DNA of 64,000 nt, taken from NCBI GenBank assembly GCA_022478985.1, contig JAKSZP010006730.1:62001-126000 (forward strand), written 5' to 3'. This stretch comes from Massospora cicadina. Lineage: Eukaryota > Entomophthoromycota > Entomophthoromycetes > Entomophthorales > Entomophthoraceae. Below the pieces are notes generated by a model that ran no database searches, had not been told where the DNA came from, and worked only from the letters and a program-made list of their open reading frames with translations. This document shows positions 34,630 through 46,961 of this stretch, one piece after another; the stretch's first letter is position 1, and every line of letters begins with the position of its first letter. The position numbers were made by a program, and so were the translations under genes.

Positions 34630-37548
34630 TTTCCTAGTGACAAATACTCCCAGTAAGAAGGCCACTGATGCTACTATTACTTGTAATTCTTTAGACTTCA
34701 AAGCAACTAGCCAACAAACTCTGGAACTTAAACCCATATTTTTAGTACTATGACATAAGAGGTTTTTATAGTTTTTGTATCTATAAAAAATGTCACATAC
34801 CCCTCTTATAAAGTTCTCCCTCACAAATATCTACATTAGACTAATATATAAATGTAACCTCTATATACATACAATATTTATAATAGGCTGCTGCAAAAAA
34901 AGTTCCTCCTAAAATTCAGCTATCAAATATATAAGATTTAACACTTATGCAAATTCCGCGCTTGGCCTATAAGACTACCAGCATAAGCATTAAAAATCTA
35001 GGAATTATCCAAATTCCTATGCTTTTTAGTTATGCTTGTATTAACTTTGGTTTTTATTTCTACTGTGAAACAATAGAGCTTCACTAGATATATGCAGCGC
35101 TTCTTTTTATAGAGTTTTAAGTTTCAGGGTCTTCTTAAAATAATGTTTGAACATTATAGTGTCCTTTTTTATAGACTAAAAATAAAGTACTTTCATGGAG
35201 TTAATCAATACTAGTGAAATTATCTACTCTTCTAGTGAATAAAATATAGTTATCATTATAAAGGCTTTGGTAAAACCCCTGAGACCCATGAAGCCAGTTA
35301 TACAATAAGATTTGATTAATTTTTATGAATATTTATGATTCAAACGTCAACACATCCCAAATGATGGCAATTATGTTGTAAAACTTTACAGTATGACATA
35401 CTGACTTAAAAATGATCACATACAGATATAAAGTCTTTATGATGACATTTTGGATTTTAATTTATTTTGTGATGCTGGACTGGAAGGCTCAGGATCTGAG
35501 GACAATGGCTATTTATATGGGCACTATTCAAAAAGCAATGAAAATAAACAAACGGCCACTAATAAACATCTTATTAGCACAATTACGTGATGATTGAACA
35601 GTGAAGAAGAACCCCATGAATAGCAGAAGGGACTCTTCTTATCTACATGAAGGTCTACCAGAAAGTTTGAACAAATCATAAATAATGAAAATGCCAGTCC
35701 TGGAAGTAAGGCGGCCATTCACTAAAGACTGACATGTGAGAAAAGAACCAGATGATCTAATAACTTCAAATCTATAAATTACCCTGACATCCCTTTAAGT
35801 AAATCAATTTCTGACTATTTTTATTATCACTGATTAGTTTACTTCTGGGCATATACTATAATATTTATTCAATATCTCATCATTACATATAATTTTAGTG
35901 TTCTTTTTTCTTATTTTGATAAAACAAGGGATATCTTGCAATTAGAGATATTTATATAAGCATTAAGAATTAAGATATTGTACTGATCAGTCAAGGCTTG
36001 ATTATAAAGCACAAATATTAGGTAAATTATCAATAAGAAGTCATTTGTAAGGTTCACTGTAGTGAAATGATCTCTTTGTCTAAATTGATCATAAAATTTT
36101 GTTCTTATAACGCCAGAATTAGCACAATACTTCTAAGCATTCTTGATTTTTTTAGTTACCTTTTCAATGTATTAAGCTAGAGCCACTACCAGCTAATCAA
36201 AACTGTATAGTTTGACTATAGCTTAAACTAGGGTTTTGTTCTATTTATCATATCTATTATTTAAAATTGGTAAACTCTCCTTTTAACCCCTACTTGTCTT
36301 TTTTTAATATAAAATAAGAAGACTCAATTGTAACACCTTATATTAGAAGCTCAATAGAAACAAAGTAATACTTAAGGTCACCTAGCTTTTATTACAAGCA
36401 GAATAAACTTTTGAGAACATCAGTACATGATACAAGTAATCATGTATTAAATAAATATATTTTCTAATGATAAGTACTTTTTGCATTATTATCTGAGGCA
36501 GTTCAAGCTTGAGATAAATAGACTAAGCGACGCAAAACTAGTCATGAAAAGTAATTAAATATATATAATTAAATGTTAACTGGAATGCCATCTTGCTAGG
36601 GTATCCGCTCTTTTTAGGAATACCTTATAGCATGATAGTTCATTAATTATTTTCTAGATTAGTCCTGTCAAATACTAAATCTTTAATTTCAAAGAAACTC
36701 TAAACTCTCCAAAATAGTTTATTCTCAACTAGAGTAAAAATCAGAGATATCCTAAAACTATCATCAGCTCGATTAAATTTTAAAATCCCTCTTAGTGCAT
36801 ATAATTTCTCTATATAAACATAAAAGCAGAAGTATTATATTGATTTTAAAGCTTAATAACAGCTGAAATTATTATTCCTAAAATTGTTCCAAGTGATACA
36901 TCATTAACTAAACGTGAGCTTAAAAACTTTCCAATAGTTTTCTATATAATTTCTTTATTATATAGAAACTAGAAGAAGTTCAAAAATAATTTTTTAGAAA
37001 ATTTAATAATAATTCTTTTTACTAATTTATCCTTTGTATAGATATAAAAGCACTTACAAATTGCTACTTCCATTTTAGTTGGTATTATGGTACTTCTATC
37101 TTAGCTGACTTAATATCTTTTCACTTACATATTTTTTACATTGTTAAAATAGTTTTTTATTCTATAGTCTACTAGCAGTCATATATAACTTTAATCCCTA
37201 TTAAAATTATTTTATCCATGTGGTTTTTTATTTTTATAACTATATATCTTTAGTATCTAATTAAATAGTTAAGGTATACTCTGGAATCTTAGATTTTACT
37301 TATGTTAATCTATTGTGATTTTTAATTTGTTGAGGTGTGTTGAAAATTGGTTTGACAAACCACATGAACAAAGAATACTTGGTTAATGTACACTTCTTTT
37401 AAATAAAAAAATGTTGGAGGGTTTGTCAATCAAGACACTATGCAGATGTTGATCTAAAAAAAATAACCTACTGATGAACCTTTGTTGAGCTGAAATTCTA
37501 AAAAAAATGTTACACTGATCAGTTTCAGCAATCATCGCCATTTAAAGA
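34630..37548. other. AT-rich interval, no gene recognised
   Basis: This 2.9-kb stretch between elements E and I is very AT-rich, with no frame longer than about 65 codons and no retrotransposon motif that I can read. It holds an imperfect inverted repeat near 34987-35040 (arms around TAGGAATT / AATTCCTA) and a small palindrome GGTTTGACAAACC near 37350. It may be host intergenic DNA or a much older, unreadable repeat. Confidence 0.4.
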
Positions 37549-37963
37549 TGTAGCATGAGGTTTCTTTATTCACACATGCACAGGGTATAGTGGGCATCCA
37601 ACTCTTAGCTTTACTGTATAGTATGACTATACAGTAAGCATACTAATCTCTAGTATAGGTAAAACTAAAGAACTACACAGATAATTGATAAGTTCAACAA
37701 TAAAAACAATCCTTTTCTAGAAAAAGCAAATAACTTTTTTTAGTTAAATCACTTATAAAATCTTCATCAGAGCTCTTGTGATAGGATTTATTGACTACTG
37801 TAAAACGCAATTATGGGAGGGAATTGATTTTAAAAATGGGATTGAATGGGAAGTCGCATGGTAAATTACAATGCAATCTGATTTAGGGTAAAATTTAATA
37901 ATGGAGTTAGGCATATTATGAATTTGATTCATAGACCAGGAACCAAATAATGCTTTTCCAACA
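37549..37963 (-). repeat. Element I 3' LTR (left copy)
   Basis: On the + strand it starts TGTAGCATGAGG and ends TTTTCCAACA. The first about 115 bp align with 55648-55762 (TGTAGCGTGAGG, CTTAGCTTTACTG, TAGTATA). The rest has no readable partner in the window. CTTCCCCCTTGA at 37964-37975 is the minus-strand polypurine tract and supports the right-hand edge. Confidence 0.65.
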
Positions 37964-38199
37964 CTTCCCCCTTGACTTGATTTACTAATCAATTTTTGAT
38001 GGGACGTTCATCCAGTTCATGATAAGTTTAGAGAAACTTAGCGTGAATGCAATTAACTATTCACCCATCAATCAAGCTTTAAATAGTATATTCTTTGGCA
38101 ATAACCCAGTCAATTAAAACATAAGGTCATTTCCATAAAGTAGCTAACTTAAGCGTAGTACCATATCCATAAGTATTGCAGTAAGCAACTTGATGGCTT

Positions 38200-39150
38200 A
38201 CTGAAAAGCTCGCCACTATGAACCTATTCAAGTCATCTTTTTTTATGATAAAGTCTTTAGTAAGAGTTGCTCCATAGGCTTTTATCTGAATTTTGATTGG
38301 GGATTTTAATGCTGGGTTAAGTACTCAGATGGTCAAATCTCGCCCTAATTGGTAATAATTCAATGTAATAAAGGTGGTAATGTGAGTTGTTGATCGTGAA
38401 AAGCTGTAAATGTTAATATCCTGTACCACTGTGGTAACTGATATTGTTGGCAAAAGCAGCTGAGTCCACTTATATAGCCCATTGAGATGGAGAATTTTTG
38501 GAAAACTTCTTAAGACCTTGTACTAAGGTCTTTTGGCACTTTCCACCATCCCACTGGTCCTGGATGATAATGAATGGTAAGAACTTTACAGATTCCCATT
38601 GGCTCATTCAGCTTGGAATGACATGAGATGTTAAATTAGTGGAAAATGTCTTTAAGGATGATTTCAGACAACCATGACAGTGATTACATGTTCCATTATG
38701 AATTTTACAGCAAATATTGCTCCAATATCTCAGATTGCTTAAGCTTTGGCCCACTTAGTAAGATTATTAATTGCTACTATGATATATTTCAAGTTGAGAA
38801 TGCTGGTTGGGAAGGGTTCTTTAATATCGATAAGTACTGTATGTTGGGCCCAATTAGGCCTAACCAATCTGTATGTAGTTGTAGGTTTATAGGGCTGATG
38901 GGCTTGACATTTGTGGCCTTTTATTACACATCTTTAGTATTAAATCTTAAGTATTTATTAATACCCCTGTTGGTATAACTTTGAGGCCTTAAGTAGACCT
39001 CCATGTCCTGCTGCATGGCAAGCTAGCAAAATTATTTCCATATAATGTGATGGTGGTGGTATAGTCTTTGGTCATTCCCCACAAATTTTATACAATTGTC
39101 CATCCCAAATTTTGTTGTTTTTATTATTTTTTACAAGATGCGGTGAATAG
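38200..39150 (-). pseudogene. pol: Element I integrase (broken)
   Basis: On the minus strand the core starts VRPNWAQHTVLIDIKEPFPT, then NLKYIIVAINNLTKW (38757-38880), holding the first catalytic Asp. Near 38540-38590 the motif YHSLSSRTSGMVESAK corresponds to YHPQSSGMVERAN, and the catalytic Glu is kept. Stops and frameshifts interrupt the rest. Confidence 0.75.
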
Positions 39151-39199
39151 CAAGCTTTTCATTATCACAATTCTTTGCTTTCAGTTTTTTATGAATTGA

Positions 39200-41150
39200 T
39201 ATACAAAGGGGATAGTGCTGTTACAAAAGGCAGCTGCAAAAAGTCCACTAGCATTTTGATGGGTTTGTCCCAAGCGATATACTATCCCATAGTCATAGGT
39301 CTGTTTTTAAGGCCTGAAATACTAACTGACCTTCAGGTTTCTTAAGAAATATATAACCATTGGAAGGAAGCATAATCAGTGATAATCTTGAACTTGATCC
39401 CATTTAAATAGACTTGAAATTTAAACATTTGTATATGATGGGTAAGCATTCTTGCTCAGTTACAGTGTAATGTCATTCATGCTTTTCCAAGATATGACTG
39501 AAGAAAGCTATTGAAAGTTCCTCACTGTCATCCCCTTATCTAGGATAAAACATCTCCTATAGCCATGAGAGATGCATTAGCTTGTACTATAAAAGACTGT
39601 TCAAAGTTGGGATATCTCAGAATGGGGCTATAATCAAAGCTTTAAGCAGCCAATTGAAGAAGACTTTGCAGTTTTAAGACCATTGGAAGGTGATTACTCC
39701 TCAAAGGCAGATGAAATAGAGACGTGGCAAGTTGCATGAAACCCAGTATAAATAATCAGTAGTTTCTAAACATTCCAAGGATTACTTGTATATTTATTTA
39801 CTTTCAGTTTCTCTCATATGGTTAATACATCAAGTTTTGAAGGCTGTGGCCATATTCTTTGAGTGTTGATAATGTGACCCAGACACTTCAATTGGGACAT
39901 GAAAAAATTGCACTTGCCAGGCTTAATTTTTAACTGAGCTTGGGCTGACCTCTTATGACCTCTTCAGGTGCGCTATACGTTGGAGAACACTTTTGAGAGC
40001 ACATTTATATTGTCAAGATAAACTAAAAAGCAACTTATCTTTAAATATCCCATGAAGAATCCATCACCTGTTGGAAGGTGGCCAGCACATTGCACAGTCC
40101 TTGGGTCATTTGAGTCAGTTGGAACAATCCTTGAGAGGTAATAATTGCACACTTCTCCTGGTTTTCTGGAGGCAGGTTGATCTGCAATTATTCTCTGATG
40201 ATATTAAAGTTGTATAATATTTGGTTCCTCCTGATTGATCCGATGCTTTATCTATTTGAGGTTAAATATAAGTGTCCTTTTTAGTTATATATTATTCAGA
40301 CGTTGGTATCAATAGAAACTCTAACAGAGTCATCTTTTTTATTTACCAGACTGTCCCATGAGCTGAGCAAAGAGAAACCATCCCTTGACATATAGGCTTC
40401 TCCAATTCCTTCTGCACCTCCTTGTCACAGAACTTGCTTCTCTGTATCAGCCAAGATCTATGGGTCTTTCATCCCCAGTATCACGTGGTGGATCTCCACA
40501 GTGCATCCCATGTCATAGTCATCTGTCACAAATACTTGAGCATATATTTGTATGTGGTCCATCAATTAATCTTTTTGACCCTCAGTTAGCCCATCAAGTT
40601 GTTCATGAGACACTAATGCACATTTCAGTAAGGGCAGTTTGGGTAAGCCAAACTCTGTCAAATATCCAAAACTAATATACTTTCTAAATCTCTCCCAGCA
40701 GAAATAGATGTATGAACGTGATCTTCTGCCCTTACTTGACAGATATTTTGGAGGAAGTTAGTTTGGAAAGTAATACACAGATCTCCTAGTGATTGAACGA
40801 GATTATCCCAGGAGCGGTGAAAGATTCATCTATTGATTGTCTCCAAGGGGAGTAACTTTCTCATAACAGGTTATTAGTTAACTTTAGGCTCATTACAGTC
40901 AACACTACATGGTGTTCTCCAGGATATGAACACAGTCCTTAGAGTCTTTAAGTGGTATGCCTTTATTATCAGTAATGGTGTCTGGTGAAGGGGAACTCCT
41001 GTGGCCTGTTTGTTAATGGATAGGGACTACACTATCATTATAATCCACATTGATGAAGTTATTCCTATGAGTTAGAGGAGTCTGAATATCCCTCGAGTAG
41101 TGAAGGGGTGTTGTTTGGCCTAGGATAGTAAAAGTGCTCTCATAGTTTAA
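39200..41150 (-). pseudogene. pol: Element I reverse transcriptase and RNase H (broken)
   Basis: Minus-strand motifs, in order: KELEKPICQGMVS and a DYQRLN-like region near 40290-40450; TQGLCNVLATFQQVMDSSWD near 40060-40110; the polymerase box decayed to YLDNINVLSK near 40010-40040 (second Asp to Asn); AQLKIKPGKCNFFMSQLKCL then GHIIN near 39860-39960; and the RNase H motif ANASLMAIGDVLS near 39540-39580, where the first Asp has become Asn. The text remains readable, but no long open frame survives. Confidence 0.75.
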
Positions 41151-41161
41151 AACAGTTGTCA

Positions 41162-42584
41162 TGAAAACTGCAGAATAAGTTTAGACTGGCCTGCCAGTTG
41201 GGATGCGTGAGCACCCAAAAGGCAAGTGAGAATGCCGTGGCATTGCCACTCATACAATATTGTATGGAGCTGCAAATTGAGTAATAATAACTTGTTGATG
41301 TAGGATGATCATGGAAATGACCCAATAATGAACCAAATAAAGACAACTCCAGACACTGAGGGTCTTGCTTTAGGGGATTGTACTACTGGGTCTACCACTT
41401 CAGGGTTGCTGGTGGGAGGGTTCATCACTAATGTAGAGACAAGGGGGGCGGATCCTTGCTTGGAACTGAGTCATATAAGGATACAGAATTCTGATATCTT
41501 GATAGCGGATAGCTTCAATAATGGGGTTAAATTTCCAGAAGTTTCTTGCGCGTTGGATCAAGTTGACTATGGTGAGAGTGATTGTAATCATTAAAACTGG
41601 TAAAGCCCTTCTGGTGTAGGAACTGACAGGCCACCAGGTTAGTGCCATCAGGACTTTGGCAAGAAGAATTCAAGTAAAATAAAAAATGGGTACTAGCAGG
41701 AATTTATTGGAAAGGAAAATAAAGAAAATAGACCAACAAATTCCTCAGTGAAATGCAGCTGATTAAATAGTGTTCAATTTGGTAGTGGGTCCAAGCAGGG
41801 ATCAGGCCCTCAAATTTGGCCTAGACTGGCGAACTTTTGGGGGAGAGGGTAAATGATTTTAATTAAACTGACATCAAAGGAATCAGCAGCAGACTGAGTC
41901 GCTATCAGTTCAGCTGTAAACGCCTGGGACAAGGATTTACTTCATTTTCGTCAGTTGGCATGATGGAATCTGGCCTGACAAGCAACAGGAATTCCCCAGG
42001 GCCACCCCACATAGGGGCAATCCCAATTGGTTGAAAATGGGTTTGGGATGCCCAAACCGCCCGTGCCCAGTTGCGGGGCATTTATTTGATCGAATGAGTT
42101 ATGTCAGCTGAAACTCCCAATTCATTTGATAGGGGTTTCGAATTATCTGTGAATGACCCTGAAGGTTCCATCTGCTCATTGGGGATCATCCCAACAATTT
42201 TGAGGGGTGTTTGGCATCAGCAATCATACTGCTAACTGAGTCAAAACCTTTGGTGATTCCAGCCAAAAATTTGATACTTGTCCCTTCTTGACTATTAGTT
42301 TTCTGATTGACATGATTTATCCCCATTGGTCTCAGACCTTTCATCCTCAGTTTGGTAATCTCAGCGCAGATTTCCTCAATTCAGTGGACAAGTTCAGCAG
42401 AATTGAGTGCAGGTACTGGAAGAGGAATCTTTAGAGAGGGAGTTCTGTTACCCAGCACTCGTCTACCACATGGGTGAGGTTGCCCTGGGTGATGAGGAGT
42501 ACAGCTGCCCTCTTCAGACCCTTCTTATTTGGAAATGGGAAAATTGTCCAATCCAAGCAACATTTCTGTTCCCTGGGACTTATG
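41162..42584 (-). repeat. Solo LTR related to element E LTR
   Basis: About 1.4 kb between the protease and RT of I. The left end matches the start of the E LTR at both DNA and conceptual-protein level (GAAAACTGCAGAATAA..., GCGTGAGCACCC). The right end matches the E LTR end (ATTTGGAAATGGG, CCAATCCAAGC, TTCCCTGGGACTTA), as does ACCACATGGGTGAG near 42458. It is longer than the 0.97-kb E LTR. No second copy or internal region accompanies it, so it is probably a solo LTR. A target duplication is not visible. Confidence 0.55.
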
Positions 42585-42599
42585 ACAGCGCTATAAAAC

Positions 42600-43205
42600 T
42601 CAAGAAAGCTAGTGTCAACAAGAAATTAGTTAATATTGGGAAGCACTATAGCAGGGGCACTGACCTGAAAAGATATGACATCTGATGGTAATGCACTATA
42701 CGCCCCCTCACTTGTGGTGCTCATAGGCCAATCCCTTTCATATTGTTGATGGTGGGCTTATTGAGAGATATTCTCACTCATTTTTCAAACTGTTTGGATA
42801 TTAAATTCACAGCGGCATCACTTGACAATGGCTCAATATTAAGCTTTGTTTCTGTGAGCATTATTATAAGTACAATTAGGAAAAAAATATGAATCCCTTT
42901 TTATTGCAAGAATGAAAGGAGTAGTGAATTGATTAATCATAGTCTTAATATGTTCTCCTACAAAGAGAAGTGGGCATTTTAAGGCTCAATCAGTAATACA
43001 ACTTTAAATTCTTTTAGTGGAGAAAGGATTGAGACTTCTCAGTATATCAAATTAATTGTGCTTGCAATTTGGGTGGTATAGGGTTTAGAGACATCTTTTT
43101 GTCCCCCTAAAACTAATGGTTGCTTGCTGACTCCTGGTTATAGCTGAACCATAGGGGTGCTTTTATTGGTTTCTTAAATATAAGGCTGGCTCACATCTTT
43201 CTCAT
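42600..43205 (-). pseudogene. pol: Element I protease region (broken)
   Basis: The minus strand near 42780-42860 reads IEPLSSDAAVNLISKQFEK, corresponding to IDSGAPLNIVSTKLVKK of element G. The catalytic Asp-Ser-Gly has become Ser-Ser-Asp. The interval 42870-43205 should hold the gag C-terminus, but no zinc knuckle is readable. G interrupts the element at 43206. Confidence 0.6.
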
Positions 43206-43551
43206 TGTTAGATTTTGATGGTTGACTCAAAAATAAACCCTCTGAGAAAACCATCAATGCTGATAGATTACTTCCATTGATGAATCCTTTGATTCTCCCA
43301 ACTTATCTGCATAATTTGATAAGTCAGATTCACCTCATAACCACTCTAATTGCATTTGAGGTGCCCAATTATTGTAGCTTTTAGTAGCTATGATATTATA
43401 TTATGGCCAATTATGGGTACACTTGGGTGCAAAGTGGTCCCACAGCATTAACTAAATTGCACCTCCTAAATTAGTACATTAATCTTAATGCACTAAGGTG
43501 GAATTTGGGTGCAATTTAATAAAATTGATAATTAAGCACTTAGACATAGAT

Positions 43552-43905
43552 GTCCCAATTATGGGCATACTTAGTGCTATTGAGAGGCCTGCCGATGTCC
43601 CAAATTGGGGTGCATCATCTTTTATAATCATATATTTTTTATTCCCCATTTATTATTAGATATCGAGCTATGATGTAGCTCTAATTGGGAAGATTTTGAT
43701 GTTGAGTTCAAAACCCAAAGTTGTCCCGATTATGGGCATAATTAGTGCTATTGAGAGGCCTGCTGACATCCTGAATTGGGGTGCATCATCTTTTATGATC
43801 ATATATTTTTATTTCCCATTTATTGTTAGATGTTGAGTTATGATGTAGCTCTAATCGGGAAGATTTTGATGTTAAGTTCAAAACCCAAAGTCATCCTGAT
43901 TATGA
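43552..43905 (+). repeat. About 170-bp tandem repeat inside G LTR
   Basis: Unit 1 starts GTCCCAATTATGGGC at 43552 and unit 2 starts GTCCCGATTATGGGC at 43723. A third partial unit begins at 43893, so the period is 170-171 bp. Each unit ends AGTTCAAAACCCAAAG. The same structure is in the 3' LTR (52397, 52568 and 52783), so it predates the insertion. Its place upstream of the TATA box suggests a U3 enhancer-like array, which is an inference. Confidence 0.88.
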
Positions 43906-44027
43906 GAGTAAAATTGCCTCCAATTGGGCTGAAACAATTGTTATTTTTAGTCAATTCATGGGCCAAATTGACTTGGGGATTTTTCATAATTATTACCATG
44001 ACCAGCAGAGGATTAGCATAATATGAA

Positions 44028-44052
44028 TGAACTCATCTATTAGATGAGTTCA
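44028..44052 (+). promoter_or_regulatory. Perfect palindrome upstream of G promoter
   Basis: TGAACTCATCTA and TAGATGAGTTCA form 12-bp arms around one central base, ending about 20 bp before the TATA box. It is conserved in the 3' LTR at 52918-52942 with a different central base (T here, A there). Confidence 0.85.
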
Positions 44053-44072
44053 GCCAGGAGATTCCTGAGAGG

Positions 44073-44104
44073 TATATAATACTGGCACCTGGCCAATTAA
44101 TAAA
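44073..44104 (+). promoter_or_regulatory. G LTR TATA box and AATAAA signal
   Basis: TATATAATA at 44073-44081 is a good TATA box. AATAAA at 44099-44104 follows closely and could serve as polyadenylation signal in the R region. The TATA box is also at 52973-52981 in the 3' LTR. The assignment rests on motif and position only. Confidence 0.55.
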
Positions 44105-44535
44105 ACATCAATTAAATCAATTAATCATCATTTACTAGTTTATTGATCATTAATAACTACTGTTGCTTAGTTTATTAATTTTTATCCATCTGTCATCTGT
44201 CAGATATTTGTATCTGTCACCATTACATCTATATTAGATAGTTGTGTGCATTTATTCTTCCCTAAGAGAAGTACATAGTTGCCTGCTGGAGAAGTAGTCC
44301 CAACTATAGAGGAATAATTCCCTGATTTTGTACAAAGACAGAAGGTCTTATATTTGTTGGTGCCAGTAGACTTAAGAATGGTGAGTATACCAGAGTCACT
44401 TGGCTATTATAAAGGATTATTGGAGAATCTACTTCCCAATTATGAGAAGGAGTTCCATTTGAAAAGTGAGTTTATATCCTAAATTTCACTGTTGAGTTAT
44501 TTTAGCTTGCACCATCGGCTGAAAACTTAAAATTT

Positions 44536-44548
44536 TGGTGCTCATTCA
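44536..44548 (+). other. Element G primer-binding site
   Basis: TGGTGCTCATTCA starts 3 nt after the LTR end. Its first nine bases agree with the site in elements F, I and (TAG form) J, then it diverges. Confidence 0.75.
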
Positions 44549-44571
44549 AATTAAAAAACAACTACCTTAAT

Positions 44572-46696
44572 ATGAATATGGATGATCAGCTTTCAGAATT
44601 TGCCTGAAAGTACAGCGACAATGAAATGGAAACAAGCAAAGTTCAGTTTATTGAACATTTTACCTCAAATTGTTATGACAATGAAGAGGGGAATGGATAC
44701 TCATTAGAGTTAATAGTGACTGGAACAGGCCCAACTTTACCTTCTAGTCTGGCTGAGTTTACTCAGGCTAACATCAAGGAAATGCTGGAAACCCTGTTTC
44801 AAGGCTACCAGGTTGGTTCTTCACCAATTGACCCGAGCTTTGGTCTATTTTAATACATGAAGAATCAAGCACTAAAGAACAAAATTTATTAAAAATATAG
44901 AGAAGCCACCATGGCTGGTTTGTCCCAAAGACTTCAGGAGAGTCAGGCTAATATATATGGATATTTAGTTAATTTTGTGCAACCATCTATTAAGCATGCT
45001 CAACGCATCTTTGCACATCAAAATCTTGAACTTTCTCACATTCACCATATTCAAGATGAGGAACAGTCAGCCCATGCTTGCTTATTAGAGAAATTAGATA
45101 CTTGCTTTGCAGAAGTGCGCAAAGCAATCATTTCAAACACTGGAGCTGCAGCAGAAGCCCATGGCTGAATTGATGAGTTGGTAACTCAACTTAATGAAGG
45201 CGTCCCAAAGATAGCTACACAAGTGCTGAACAATTCAGGATTCTCAAGTCAGTGGAAACAGGATATCACCAACCACTGCATCAGACTTAAGACACAGTAT
45301 AATTATGTTGCAGCCAATACAGAAAACCTTCTCCAACAGGGTCAAGATTCAAGAAAAACCCTTAGAGAGTTGGAGGAAAAATATGTCAATTTGGAAAATT
45401 ATATTTGAACAGAATTTTCAGCTATGCAGAGAGATTTTGAAGCTTTAGCCCAGTTACCTCTTACTACAGTAGAACAACCGGATAATTCAGATATCAAGGC
45501 TGAATTAGCCAACGTATGGTCAAGTATTTCTGAACTTTGTACTTCCAATACAATTTTATTTAATGAGAAAACCAATATGGAGAGTCAACTGGCACTTGCT
45601 AGAACAAGGATGTCGAGAATGTCAGAAGAAATGAAGGCACTTTCAGCCCAAGTGACATTAGCTGAAGCAGATCTCTCTCAAGCCAACAAGGAAATTGAGT
45701 ATCTTAAGACTAATAGTTGCAAATGTGCAACCAGTCTGGGGGAGGGGAGGTTGATGAAGCAGCTCTAAAGGCATGCCAAAGTGCACTTAAGAAGCCACAT
45801 CAGTCCCAATTTCAGAAAACAGAGTCAAGCAATTCAGATGATTATCATGAGGCAGATGAAGATTATGGGATGGATGTATCAAATACATGAACCATTCCAC
45901 GAGTTCTTACTTCTATGCCCACTCCAAGTCATTCACAGCATCCCATTCTTTCCGAAGGTTCCCCAAGTCAGTCAAACTTAAGAAGAGAAACTGCCTCTCC
46001 AATTAGGGACTCAGGCAGAGATGACTTCAAACCACTTAATTTGCCAAAATTGATAAAGATGGCAATGTATACTCTTTCTTGAAGCTGTTTGAGAAGGCTA
46101 TGCAAGGAGCATCCAATCATGCAAAGGTGACAGCGCTTATCAATTGTCTGGACTCACACAGCGTAGACCTAGTAATGCCCTATTTAGGGGAAGATTAGTC
46201 TTATAATGAGGCTCAACAGGCCATCATTAAGGAATTTGGTGGGCCCAAAAAGCTGTTGACATGAAAGACAGAACTCTTAAATATTGAGTTTAGACCTAAT
46301 GAGTCTATCAAAGAGTTTGCCAATCAATTTTACCATGAAGCTCAAGTACTCCTCAGATCAAACATTATGACTGAATATGATGCATTAATCGCCATGGAAC
46401 ATGCTGTACAGCCATATCATGATTTGGAACGAGTAATGATTCCTGCTTTTAATTGCAATATGGAGACAAATAGACTTGTAGACTATTTACGCCGCTGTGC
46501 AAGAAGCTTTGATGCTCCAAATCAGCCAAACAATCTGCAATGGGTACGCCCTCAACATAAAATTAGTAATATGAGCCACAGTCAAGAAAGAAATGAGAAT
46601 CTCAAGGAGCAGAAACCTGACCATCCCAAATCTAGTGCTATCACTTGTCATCATTGTGGTAGAAAAGGGCACATCGCCAGCAAGTGTTATGCCTGA
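44572..46696 (+). pseudogene. gag: Element G gag (several stops and frameshifts)
   Basis: The likely start is ATG at 44572 (MNMDDQLSEFA). One frame runs to 45768 with five or so stops, among them TGA at about 44605, TAA at 44851, TGA at 45166 and TGA at 45406. This N-terminal about 400-residue part is Gln-, Glu- and Leu-rich and predicted coiled coil, notably 45424-45768 (EEMKALSAQVTLAEADLSQA). After a frame change the capsid core reads LPKFDKDGNVYSFLKLFEKA near 46035-46095 and MPYLGED near 46175. The frame 46367-46696 ends with a perfect CX2CX4HX4C zinc knuckle (CHHCGRKGHIASKC). The gag is unusually long for a gypsy element because of the N-terminal coiled coil. Confidence 0.87.
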
Positions 46697-46961
46697 ATAT
46701 ATGGAAAAACAGGAGTTAATGTGGCTTACAAAGTTGAAAAGGGCACAGATTTGGGAAAAGGGCAGGTGGAGTAGAGGCGGAATGCTCTACTACCACCCAT
46801 CATGCTGAAAACATTCCTCCTGATCCTAACAAATTTTTGTGTCTGATTCAATTGGCAAAGATTCATTACATCATATTATAGCCAATGATGTATATATGGT
46901 TACAACCAGATCTCAAAAAGGCCAAAAATCAGGTGAAGCCTCAGAAGAGGCCTGAATAGAG

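Larger units (their letters stand above)
43206..44532 (+). repeat. Element G 5' LTR
   Basis: It starts TGTTAGATTTTG and ends ACTTAAAA (CTTAACA in the other LTR). It contains an about 170-bp tandem repeat, a perfect 12-bp-arm palindrome and a TATA box, each listed separately. Confidence 0.93.

Noticed and set aside
41328..41594. Plus-strand 88-codon frame as a host gene
   Set aside because: It lies inside the E-related LTR segment, with no motif and no supporting context.
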